From the NCBI GenBank assembly GCA_944388245.1, contig CALXIA010000001.1:1-64000 (forward strand): DNA of 64,000 nt, read 5' to 3'. The notes under the pieces were generated by a model. That model had not been told where the DNA came from and searched no databases. It saw only the letters and a program-made list of their open reading frames with translations. A program made the position numbers and the translations under genes. Position 1 is the first letter of the stretch. Each line of letters begins with the position of its first letter. This stretch comes from an uncultured Gemmiger sp. GTDB taxonomy: Bacteria; Bacillota; Clostridia; Oscillospirales; Ruminococcaceae. Below are positions 45,199 to 52,358 of the stretch, one piece after another.

Positions 45199-46132
45199 GG
45201 TTTGTCATTCCTTCTTTCCCAACAGCTTTTTTCTTTTTGAAAGGCCAGATGAGAATTATAGCCGACAGAATGATGAGGGGGATGGCCAGAAAGGGAAGCC
45301 ACTGTTCCAGCTGAATCCTGCTTTGAGAGGATGCGCTTGGCTTTTGTGCCTGGGGGGAAGGGTCAGGGTTCGCCACATAAAACTCCCGGATGCCATCCGG
45401 GAACTCCTCTTTTGACGCTGTACCCTTTACTGCGGTGCAGTATACCACATAGCGATGGGTGCTGACGGCATACGGATGACAGGTTATCAGGGTCAACAAC
45501 TCTTTGCCGTCCTGAATCAACACAGCTTCAATGTCATTAGGGAGGATGATGGCAGTGCTTTCCACCTGATAGACCCTCTCCTCCCAATATGTGGTCAAGT
45601 ATATGAAGTCTCCCGGCTGCAGCCTTTCGATTTCTCGAAAAAAAGCTGTGCCGCTATATCCGCGATGACCAGCAATGACGCAGTTCGTGTTTGTACCGCT
45701 CACAGGCATGCTCGTTTGCCCCAAAACGGCAACGCCTTTTGCCAGATTTTCCTTTGTCGCCCCCAGGTAAACGGGGAACTCCTGTTCCATGACGGGAATG
45801 TGCAACACGGCCACGGCGTCAGCGGCCAATCCGTATTTGTCCAGATCGAAAGCCGGCTGCTCATAACTCCATGCGTCTGAAAGACCGATTTGCCCGCTTT
45901 CATAAAGGGTTCTGTTATACTTCTGCATATCTGTCAGCAAGCCGGAATAATTCTTCTCCGCCGCAGATTCTGTACCTGGAAGTCCTTGAATATGCGCTTT
46001 CCCTTGTTCAAACTTAGCGATGCTCGCTCGCATCTGCGCTTGTGTTAGCCACCCGAAAACAGGATTGTACAGCAAGAAGGTGAGGCCCAAAATGAAACAT
46101 AGGACAGCTGCGATCCCTGTTGTTTTTCGCAT
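45179..46132 (-). CDS. srtC: Class C (pilus-assembly) sortase 1
   Basis: The 317-residue product starts at ATG 46132 behind AGAGGATGG. It has two membrane anchors (about 5-27 and 280-300). The catalytic set is His156 ('AGHRG'), Cys218 ('TLITCHP') and Arg227 ('THR'). In the lid region it has 'SDAWSY' where class C enzymes usually have DPW or DPF, so the lid differs from that of sortase 2. It is the first gene of the operon and overlaps the adhesin gene, so it may be the enzyme that adds the LPAAG adhesin, while sortase 2 polymerises the LPQTG backbone. That division is inference from position. Confidence 0.88.
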   Translation of the reverse strand: MRKTTGIAAVLCFILGLTFLLYNPVFGWLTQAQMRASIAKFEQGKAHIQGLPGTESAAEKNYSGLLTDMQKYNRTLYESGQIGLSDAWSYEQPAFDLDKYGLAADAVAVLHIPVMEQEFPVYLGATKENLAKGVAVLGQTSMPVSGTNTNCVIAGHRGYSGTAFFREIERLQPGDFIYLTTYWEERVYQVESTAIILPNDIEAVLIQDGKELLTLITCHPYAVSTHRYVVYCTAVKGTASKEEFPDGIREFYVANPDPSPQAQKPSASSQSRIQLEQWLPFLAIPLIILSAIILIWPFKKKKAVGKEGMTNHEKNVP

Positions 46133-46765
46133 ATCAAACCATCCTCTTTATGAGCTTGACCGCGCTTTCTAAAAAGTCGGACATTTCCTCTTTTGTCAAT
46201 ATATCTTTTTTGCCTGTGTATCCTTTTTATAATAAGCAAAAAGTGGCTGGATTTTCTGTTGTGTTGTTTATTTGCGGTTTTTTGCGCTATATTTGATGTT
46301 TTTCCTCCGTTTCGGCTATATAATTTGAAACAAAAACAACCGGAAAATGTCGGTTGTGAATTGTAGCCTGATTGCCTTGCATACCGGTTCACATCCACAA
46401 TATGAGGGCCTTGATAGCCCAGCGGAAATCGATTGGCCTTGGGGTATGCCTATGGGCGACGATTTGCCCAAACATGCAGAGTCGTTCATCCGCCTCGAGG
46501 TAGTAAACAGAATTTGTTTCTCTGTTTGCGTCGCAGCCAAGGCGTTCGACATTAAAGAACATATTCGATATTATTACTATTATTATAAAAGAAAAGAAAT
46601 GGGAAGTCTACAGTTTCTTAAGGAAAAAAGATGTCATTTTCTTACGCAGTTAGGGTGAAAATTTACGGTCGAGTCAAGCCCTAGAAGGGCATCGTACCGG
46701 CAATCCTCTCAAGAGGCACTGAAAAATCTGCCACTTGCATCACTTGCCCCTTTCGCTAAAGCATA
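46133..46765. other. AT-rich spacer upstream of the pilus operon
   Basis: This stretch is much richer in A/T than its surroundings. It holds a TTGACA on the minus strand (about 46200) without a good -10 partner, a TTATTACTATTATTATA triplet run (46570-46586), and no gene I can support. A 103-codon frame at 46347-46658 lacks a ribosome site and includes the Tyr run from the triplet repeat. Confidence 0.5.
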
Positions 46766-46815
46766 CAACGGAAAGAGACCGCCCCGCGAAAACGCGGGGC
46801 GGTCTCTTTCCGTTG
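46766..46815. repeat. Perfect 23-bp palindrome with AAAA loop
   Basis: Arms 46766-46788 and 46793-46815 are exact reverse complements around AAAA. It lies 43 bases past the 3' end of tRNA-Ala and lacks a T-tract on either side. It may end the tRNA transcript or mark an island edge. Confidence 0.75.
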
Positions 46816-46858
46816 CATCCGACAAACCGCCAAGGTGCGGTTCGTCTAACGCTTCATA

Positions 46859-46934
46859 TGGTGGACCTGGAGGGATTCGAACCCTTGACCTCTGCGATGC
46901 GAACGCAGCGCTCTCCCAGCTGAGCTACAGGCCC
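46859..46934 (-). tRNA. tRNA-Ala (anticodon CGC)
   Basis: A 76-base cloverleaf with CCA encoded. The anticodon loop TTCGCAT reads CGC (codon GCG). The acceptor stem has G3-U70, the alanine identity pair. The T loop is GGTTCGAATCC. Its 3' end faces the pilus region. Confidence 0.97.
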
Positions 46935-47134
46935 ACGGCACTTGAATACTATAAAACATTTGTTCTGAATTGTCAAGCCTTTTTTCCAAGATCGGCCAAA
47001 AAACTTTTTGAGCAATCCAAATTGCGGCCGTGACGAAAAATGACGATTTTTTCTCCTTGCAGTCAGGCGGTGCCGGGGGTATGCTCAAAAGAGGGAACTT
47101 TAGTAAAAAAATATGTGAGGCGGGGTTGTATTTG

Positions 47135-47413
47135 ATGAAACAAAAAGAAATCTGCCGGTTCGTGCACTCGTTTTCTGCGTTGGGGCACTTGCAGGCAGAG
47201 GGGAAGATGGTGTATGCTCTATATGAAGAAGGGCCTCAGAATTGGCGTATTTGCCTGGAGTACCAGCAAAAAACGGGATGCTGGGAGGATTCCTGCGTGA
47301 TCGGGCCGCTGGCCCGGCCGGCGGCTGTACAGCTGGTGCAATGCTTGTATGAAAACGCGGTCTTGCGGGAAAACTGGCAGGATGTACTGCATGAGCTGAT
47401 GCAAAAATTCTGA
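47135..47413 (+). CDS. Small protein, DUF6514-like
   Basis: The 92-residue product starts at ATG 47135, about ten bases after GAGGCGGGG. It shows a strand-rich first half ('MVYALYEEGPQNWRICLEYQQ'), then 'EDSCVIGPLARPAAVQLVQCLYENAVLRENWQDVLHELMQKF', which recalls the short clostridial DUF6514 family; this is a tentative match from memory. No membrane segment. It lies 21 bases before the Spo0A-like gene in the same direction and may be part of the same unit. Function unknown. Confidence 0.65.
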   Translation: MKQKEICRFVHSFSALGHLQAEGKMVYALYEEGPQNWRICLEYQQKTGCWEDSCVIGPLARPAAVQLVQCLYENAVLRENWQDVLHELMQKF

Positions 47414-47434
47414 TGGAAAGGCGGTGCGAACCGA

Positions 47435-48178
47435 ATGCGCGAAACCGACTGTCAGTGGCCCGTACTGAATCTGTATCTTGCGGAGAGCAATGTCCAACAG
47501 CTGACGTTGCTGACAGATTACTTTTCCATGCGCCCTGAATTTGCGGTTCGGGGCACATTTACCGAGGGGCGCGTGTTGCTGCGCGCGCTGCGGGAACGTC
47601 CGGTGGATCTGGTGATCACCTCACTGGAACTCAGGGGCGATATGGACGCCTATGAACTGTTGGTGGCTATGCGGGAAACGGGGCTGCCCCGTCTTCCCGG
47701 CGTGATCGTGGTGTTTGACGCGGAACTGCCCGCTTTGCAAAGCCGATGTTTGCGGGCCGGGGCGGCCTACTATCTGGTCAAACCCTATACCTTGCGGCAT
47801 CTGGCCGATCGGGCGCTGGACGTGGGCGGGAGTCTGGGCGCCGACGTGCGGGACCCGCTGGATATCTGGCTGGTGCGGGCCGGGCTGAAGCCGGACGACA
47901 GCTTCTATCCGTGCTTTCGCCGCTGCCTGCAGGCGGCGATGGCCTGCGGCCCGCACTTCGCGCTGCTCAAACAGGTTTACATACCCGCCGCCCAGGCCGG
48001 GAAGGTCAGCGTTTCTGCGGTGGATACCAGCATGCGGCGCGCGCTGAAAACCTTGGAGAGCCGGGATACCGGGTTGTACCGGCAGATGTGCGAGCGGTTC
48101 GAGCAGGAGCATCCCGGTAAGCGGATGACTAGCAAAACGGTATTGGAGTATATGGCAAATCTGGCGCGGGGCGGGTAA
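47435..48178 (+). CDS. Spo0A-like regulator with a degenerate receiver
   Basis: The 247-residue product pairs an N-terminal receiver-like domain (about 9-125) with a Spo0A-type C-terminal DNA-binding domain (about 140-245: 'DIWLVRAGLKPDDSFYPCFRRCLQAAMACG', 'VSAVDTSMRRALKTLESRD'). The receiver has lost its chemistry. The phosphoacceptor Asp of 'DLVI-x-D' is Ser63 ('DLVITSLELRGD'), the acidic pair is Glu17-Ser18, and the conserved Thr/Ser is missing at 'VIVVFDAE'. Lys116 ('YLVKPY') remains. It cannot be switched by phosphotransfer in the normal way. It is therefore probably not the master Spo0A but a diverged paralogue. The next gene is a histidine-kinase-like protein that lacks its own phosphoacceptor His. 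Start ATG 47435 follows AAGGCGG. Confidence 0.82.
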   Translation: MRETDCQWPVLNLYLAESNVQQLTLLTDYFSMRPEFAVRGTFTEGRVLLRALRERPVDLVITSLELRGDMDAYELLVAMRETGLPRLPGVIVVFDAELPALQSRCLRAGAAYYLVKPYTLRHLADRALDVGGSLGADVRDPLDIWLVRAGLKPDDSFYPCFRRCLQAAMACGPHFALLKQVYIPAAQAGKVSVSAVDTSMRRALKTLESRDTGLYRQMCERFEQEHPGKRMTSKTVLEYMANLARGG

Positions 48179-48205
48179 AGCAGCTTATTTTGCGGAGGTA
48201 TGAGT

Positions 48206-49015
48206 ATGGGTGACCCCAGGAATGTACAGGATCCGGAACAACACGCGCAGGCTTTTTTGAACAGCTTCTGCCAGGATATTGAGAGCCCGCTGAATGTGAT
48301 CCTTACCGGCACGGAACTGCTGGCCGAGGCTGGCCGCCGCAGTCCCGGCTGCTATACCCCGCAGCAGGAGCGCGCGATCCAGAGCATCCAGGACAGCGCC
48401 GCTGTTCTGGGGCGGATGGCGGAAAATATTCTGGACGCCTACCAGTGCCGCGCCGGCGGTATGACCACCCGGCGGCAGGCGCTGGAACTGGTTTCGCATT
48501 TTTCCCAGCTGGCGGAGCTGGTGCGTCCCTGCGCCGCCCGCCAGGGGGTGGAGCTCTCCTTCCAGGCGCAGGCGGAAACGCTGGTCGTTATGACCGACCG
48601 GGTGCTGGCGGACCGGGTCGTGCTGAATCTGCTCTCCAACGCGGTATACCATGGCGGAGCCCGGGGCCATGTGTGGATCGAATTGAAACCGGACGGGGCA
48701 CAGTGCCGCTTCCTGGTGCGGGACGACGGCCCCGGTCTGCCCGCGGCGATGGTCGCCCAGCTGAATGAGGACGCGCCGGCGCCGCCGCCCGCCACCCGCG
48801 GCGGCGGGTTGGGGCTGTATCTGTGCCGGGAGTTCTGTCTTCTATTGGGCTGGCGCATGCGCCTGCAGACCGGCCCGGAGGGCACGGCGGTGGAACTGAC
48901 CATCCCCGCCGACTGGATGAACGCCGGGGGCGAGCTGCGCTCCACCCCGGTCAACGCCCTGCTGGAGGCGGACGATATGCGCCGGATGGTCCGGCGGGAA
49001 TTTTCTCAGCTGTAA
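48206..49015 (+). CDS. Histidine-kinase-like ATPase without the phosphoacceptor His
   Basis: The 269-residue cytosolic protein has a dimerisation-like helical part and an HATPase domain. The H-box, normally S-H-E-x-x-S/T-P-L, reads 'CQDIESPLNVI': Gln23 replaces His and Asp24 the Glu. The ATP site is well kept: N-box 'LNLLSNAVYHGG', G1 'VRDDGPGLP', G2 'GGGLGLYLCREF'. There is no signal peptide, membrane helix or PAS domain. The ATG at 48206 is chosen over 48200 because GGAGGT abuts the latter directly and is seven bases from the former. It follows the Spo0A-like gene by 27 bases. It may bind ATP and partners without autophosphorylating; see findings. Confidence 0.82.
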   Translation: MGDPRNVQDPEQHAQAFLNSFCQDIESPLNVILTGTELLAEAGRRSPGCYTPQQERAIQSIQDSAAVLGRMAENILDAYQCRAGGMTTRRQALELVSHFSQLAELVRPCAARQGVELSFQAQAETLVVMTDRVLADRVVLNLLSNAVYHGGARGHVWIELKPDGAQCRFLVRDDGPGLPAAMVAQLNEDAPAPPPATRGGGLGLYLCREFCLLLGWRMRLQTGPEGTAVELTIPADWMNAGGELRSTPVNALLEADDMRRMVRREFSQL

Positions 49016-49062
49016 ACCGGGCCAGTCTCCTGCCAGACGGGAGGCCGGTCGCTTTTTTGCCA

Positions 49063-49101
49063 AAAACCGGGCGGGACATGGCCGCTGTCCCGCCCGGTTT
49101 T
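49063..49101 (+). terminator. Terminator after the kinase-like gene
   Basis: Perfect 16-bp stem AAAACCGGGCGGGACA with a seven-base loop, ending in GGTTTTG. Confidence 0.8.
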
Positions 49102-49142
49102 GCTGTGCGCAGGGCAAACCGTTCCCTTGCCTGGTTTTGGTG

Positions 49143-49171
49143 TTTACTTTGGCGTGGGTTTATTGTAAAAT
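49143..49171 (+). promoter_or_regulatory. Promoter of the pyrH-frr block
   Basis: TTTACT (49143-49148) and TAAAAT (49166-49171), 17-base spacer, 41 bases before pyrH. Confidence 0.55.
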
Positions 49172-49211
49172 AAAAGAAATCACAATGCAAGGAAACGGTG
49201 GATGAACAAGT

Positions 49212-49919
49212 ATGGCGATACGATACAAGCGGATTCTACTCAAACTCAGCGGCGAAGCGCTGGCCGGCGACAAGGGCGTCGGCTTTGATGAACCCACCCT
49301 GGAGGCGATCTGCGGGGGGATCAAGCAGGCCCGGGATCTGGGCGCCCAGATCGGCATCGTGGTGGGCGGCGGCAACTTCTGGCGGGGCCGCTCCAGCGGC
49401 AAGATGGAGCGCACCTGCGCGGACAAGATCGGCATGCTGGCCACGGTCATGAACTGCCTGGCGGTGGCCGACGCGCTGGAGCAGCAGGGGATGGAGACCT
49501 GCGTGATGAGTTCGCTGGCCATGCCGCAGGTGGCGCAGCCCTTTACCCGCGGCGAGGCGGTGCGCTATCTGGAGGCCGGCCGCGTGGTGCTGTTCGGCGG
49601 CGGCACCGGCAACCCCTTCTTCTCCACCGACAGCGCCTCGGCGCTGCGGGCGGCGGAGATCGGTGCGGATGTGATGTTCAAGGCCACCATGGTGGACGGC
49701 GTGTACAACAAGGATCCCAAGAAGTATCCCGACGCTGTCAAGTACGATACCCTGACCTTCAGCCGGGTGCTGGAAGAGAAGCTGGGCGTGATGGACGCTA
49801 CCGCCGCCGCCCTGTGCCGGGAGACCCACATGCCGGTGCTGGTGTTCGATATGCGGGACCCGGCCAACATCGCCCGCGCCGTGCAGGGCGAAGCGATCGG
49901 CACCCTGGTGAGCGAGTAA
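49212..49919 (+). CDS. pyrH: UMP kinase
   Basis: The 235-residue amino-acid-kinase-fold enzyme phosphorylates UMP to UDP for RNA and cell-wall precursors. It shows 'KRILLKLSGEALAGD', 'GIVVGGGNFWRG', 'LFGGGTGNPFFSTDSASALRAAEIGADVMFKAT' and 'VDGVYNKDPKK', all diagnostic of bacterial PyrH. The ATG at 49212 follows GGTGGATG. It leads the conserved block pyrH-frr-uppS-cdsA-dxr-rseP-ispG-polC. No frameshift or odd residue is seen. Confidence 0.97.
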   Translation: MAIRYKRILLKLSGEALAGDKGVGFDEPTLEAICGGIKQARDLGAQIGIVVGGGNFWRGRSSGKMERTCADKIGMLATVMNCLAVADALEQQGMETCVMSSLAMPQVAQPFTRGEAVRYLEAGRVVLFGGGTGNPFFSTDSASALRAAEIGADVMFKATMVDGVYNKDPKKYPDAVKYDTLTFSRVLEEKLGVMDATAAALCRETHMPVLVFDMRDPANIARAVQGEAIGTLVSE

Positions 49920-49989
49920 AAACCGGGCAGATTGCCCATACAAAAAAGAAAAACGCGCCACTGACTTTGATCACAAAAGGAGAATCAAC

Positions 49990-50544
49990 ATGAGCGAAAT
50001 GACCAAGGTTTACGAGGAGAAAATGACCCAGAGCATCCACCATCTGGAAAAGGAGCTGGCTGCCGTGCGCGCCGGCCGGGCGAATCCCGCCGTTCTGGAC
50101 AAGGTGACGGTGGACTACTACGGCACCCCCACCCCCATTCAGCAGGTGGCGGCGGTGGCGGTGGCCGAGGCCCGCATCCTGACCATCAGCCCCTGGGACG
50201 CCTCGCTGCTGCGCGCGATCGAAAAGGCGATCCAGACCAGCGATATCGGCATCAACCCCACCAACGACGGCCGGGTGATCCGGCTGGTGTTCCCGGCCCC
50301 CACCGAGGAGCGGCGCAAGCAGCTGGCCAAGGACGTGCAGAAGATGGGCGAGGACGCCAAGGTGGCGGTGCGCAACATCCGCCGCGACGCGCTGGATAAG
50401 TTCAAGGCTACCAAGAAGGCGGGCGAGGTCACCGAGGACGACCTGAAGAAGCTGGAAGAGCAGATGCAGAAGGCCACCGACAAGGCGGTCAAGGCGATCG
50501 ACAAGGTCTGCGAGGAGAAGAACCGGGAGATCATGGAGATCTGA
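49990..50544 (+). CDS. frr: Ribosome recycling factor
   Basis: The 184-residue protein splits post-termination ribosomes together with EF-G. Family blocks are 'MTQSIHHLEKELAAVRAGRANPAVLDKVTVDYYGTPTP', 'PWDASLLRAIEKAIQTSDIGINP' and 'EERRKQLAKDVQKMGEDAKVAVRNIRRDAL'. The length equals the usual 185. The ATG follows AAAAGGAGAA. The 180-base gap after it (50545-50724) has no gene and only a weak hairpin near 50656-50690. Confidence 0.97.
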   Translation: MSEMTKVYEEKMTQSIHHLEKELAAVRAGRANPAVLDKVTVDYYGTPTPIQQVAAVAVAEARILTISPWDASLLRAIEKAIQTSDIGINPTNDGRVIRLVFPAPTEERRKQLAKDVQKMGEDAKVAVRNIRRDALDKFKATKKAGEVTEDDLKKLEEQMQKATDKAVKAIDKVCEEKNREIMEI

Positions 50545-50724
50545 TCGGCTTTTTGGCCGAACAGGGGCGCGGTCTTTACGGCCGAGCATGGAGGAGGACA
50601 CCCGCCGGGCGCTGCGGTATACAAAGCCCGGTCCCGGGCGATACGGCGCGCGGCAAAGGCGCCTTCCTGCTTTGTGCTCGGCGCTTTTGTGTAAAGCCGC
50701 CCCGCATGGAAAGGAGCTGGCAGC

Positions 50725-51438
50725 ATGGAGCACGCGGCGGATTTTGCCCGCGGCCTGAGCATTGGCATTATTATGGACGGGAACGGCCGCTGGGCCAAAA
50801 AGCGGGGCCTGCCCCGCACCGCCGGCCATAAGCGGGGCGCGGAGGTGTTTCAGGACATCACCCGCTACTGCAACTCGCTGGGGGTCGCGTCGGTCTATTT
50901 TTACGCCTTTTCCACCGAAAACTGGCGCCGCCCCGCCGACGAGGTGGGGGCGATCCTGCGGCTGTTCGGGGAATACCTGATCAAGGCCTTTGACTACGAG
51001 AAGGAGAACAACCGGGTGGTGTTTTTAGGGGACCGCACCGCCCTGTCCGCGGACTATCAGCGCAAGATGAACGAGATCGAGACCCGCACCGCCCACAACA
51101 CCGGTATGGTGCTGAACGTGGCGGTCAACTACGGCGGGCGGCAGGAGATCACCCGGGCGGCCCGCCTGCTGGCGGAGGAGGTCCGTCAGGGGAAACTGGA
51201 TCCGGACCAGATCACCGAGCAGCTGCTCAGCGACCGGATGTACACCGCCGGCCAGAAGGACCCGGATTTCATCCTGCGTCCCAGCGGGGAAAAGCGCCTG
51301 TCCAACTTCATGCTGTGGCAGGCGGCGTACTCGGAACTGGTGGAGATGGACGTGCTCTGGCCGGACTTCACCCGCCATGACCTGGACCTGGCCATAGAGG
51401 AGTTCAACCGGCGCTCCCGCCGGTTTGGAGGGGTCTAG
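50725..51438 (+). CDS. uppS: Undecaprenyl diphosphate synthase
   Basis: The 237-residue cis-prenyltransferase builds the C55 carrier lipid for peptidoglycan. It shows the catalytic 'IIMDGNGRWAKKRGLPRTAGHKRG' (Asp of MDGN), 'YFYAFSTENWRRP', 'LNVAVNYGGRQEI' and 'DPDFILRPSGEKRLSNFMLWQAAYSEL'. The ATG follows AAAGGAGCTGGC. It is 37 bases upstream of cdsA. Confidence 0.97.
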   Translation: MEHAADFARGLSIGIIMDGNGRWAKKRGLPRTAGHKRGAEVFQDITRYCNSLGVASVYFYAFSTENWRRPADEVGAILRLFGEYLIKAFDYEKENNRVVFLGDRTALSADYQRKMNEIETRTAHNTGMVLNVAVNYGGRQEITRAARLLAEEVRQGKLDPDQITEQLLSDRMYTAGQKDPDFILRPSGEKRLSNFMLWQAAYSELVEMDVLWPDFTRHDLDLAIEEFNRRSRRFGGV

Positions 51439-51475
51439 TCCGGGAATACTACATACCGAAAGTGGGGGAGCCTAT

Positions 51476-52348
51476 TTGAAAACGCGAATCATCACCTCCG
51501 CCGTGGCGCTGGTCGTTCTGGCGCTGGTGTTGGTGTTGTTTGACAGCGTGTGGTTCAATCTGATCGTGGCCGCGGTCTGTTTGCTGGCGGAGTGGGAGAT
51601 CTACCATGCCTTCGGCTTCGGCAAACGGCAGTGGATGGTGTTTGCGCCGCTGGTGCCCTACACCGCGCTGGTCATGGTGTCCACCGTGCCGGCCGCCTGG
51701 GCGGTGCTGCTGCCCAGTTCGCTGCTGGTGGCGCTGTATCTGTGCGTCTGCCTGATCTGGCGGCACGCCGAGTTGGATTTTGCCCGGATGAGCGGCGTGG
51801 TCTGCTTTTCCGGCCTGGTGATCCTGTGCTTTTATTCCCTGGTCTATCTCAAGCATCTGCTGCCGATGGAACAGTACGGCAACGACGCCATCTACTTTAT
51901 CCTGCTGATCCTGGGCATGGCCTGGGGTGGCGATTCGGCCGCCTATTTTACCGGCCGTTTTCTGGGCAAACACAAGCTGGCCCCGGTGGTCAGCCCGAAT
52001 AAAACGGTGGAGGGCGCCGTGGGCGGCGTGTTCGGCTCCATGCTGCTGGCGGTGCTCATCACCGCGGTCTACAAGCAGATCGGCGGCTTGTACAGCCTGA
52101 TGTTCAGCGGCGTCGGGGTCACCTGGCAGACCTATGTGTTTATCGCCATCATGGGGGCGGTTGGCTCCGGGCTGGGGATCCTGGGGGATCTGTTCGCCTC
52201 GGTGGTCAAGCGCCAGCAGGGCATCAAGGACTACGGCAAGATTTTTCCCGGTCACGGCGGAATTTTGGACCGGTTTGACAGCGTAATGTTTATTGCTCCC
52301 TTTGTGACGCTGGCGGTCACGCTGGTGTTCTACCGGGTGACGCGGTGA
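51476..52348 (+). CDS. cdsA: Phosphatidate cytidylyltransferase
   Basis: The 290-residue membrane enzyme makes CDP-diacylglycerol from phosphatidate and CTP. About eight helices are seen, with the C-terminal signature 'SVVKRQQGIKDYGKIFPGHGG' continuing 'ILDRFDS'. The start chosen is TTG at 51476, seven bases after GGGGGAG; this fits the family N-terminus ('KTRIITSAVALVVLALVL'), whereas an upstream in-frame start at 51425 would overlap uppS. The next gene starts 11 bases after its stop. Confidence 0.94.
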   Translation: MKTRIITSAVALVVLALVLVLFDSVWFNLIVAAVCLLAEWEIYHAFGFGKRQWMVFAPLVPYTALVMVSTVPAAWAVLLPSSLLVALYLCVCLIWRHAELDFARMSGVVCFSGLVILCFYSLVYLKHLLPMEQYGNDAIYFILLILGMAWGGDSAAYFTGRFLGKHKLAPVVSPNKTVEGAVGGVFGSMLLAVLITAVYKQIGGLYSLMFSGVGVTWQTYVFIAIMGAVGSGLGILGDLFASVVKRQQGIKDYGKIFPGHGGILDRFDSVMFIAPFVTLAVTLVFYRVTR

Positions 52349-52358
52349 GGTGCAGAGT

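Noticed and set aside
46347..46658. 103-codon plus-strand frame in the AT-rich spacer
   Set aside because: No ribosome site, no recognisable domain, and it includes a Tyr run produced by a triplet repeat.
47435..48178. Calling this gene the master sporulation regulator spo0A
   Set aside because: The phosphoacceptor Asp and acidic pair are missing, so it cannot be the normal Spo0A although the DNA-binding domain is of that type.
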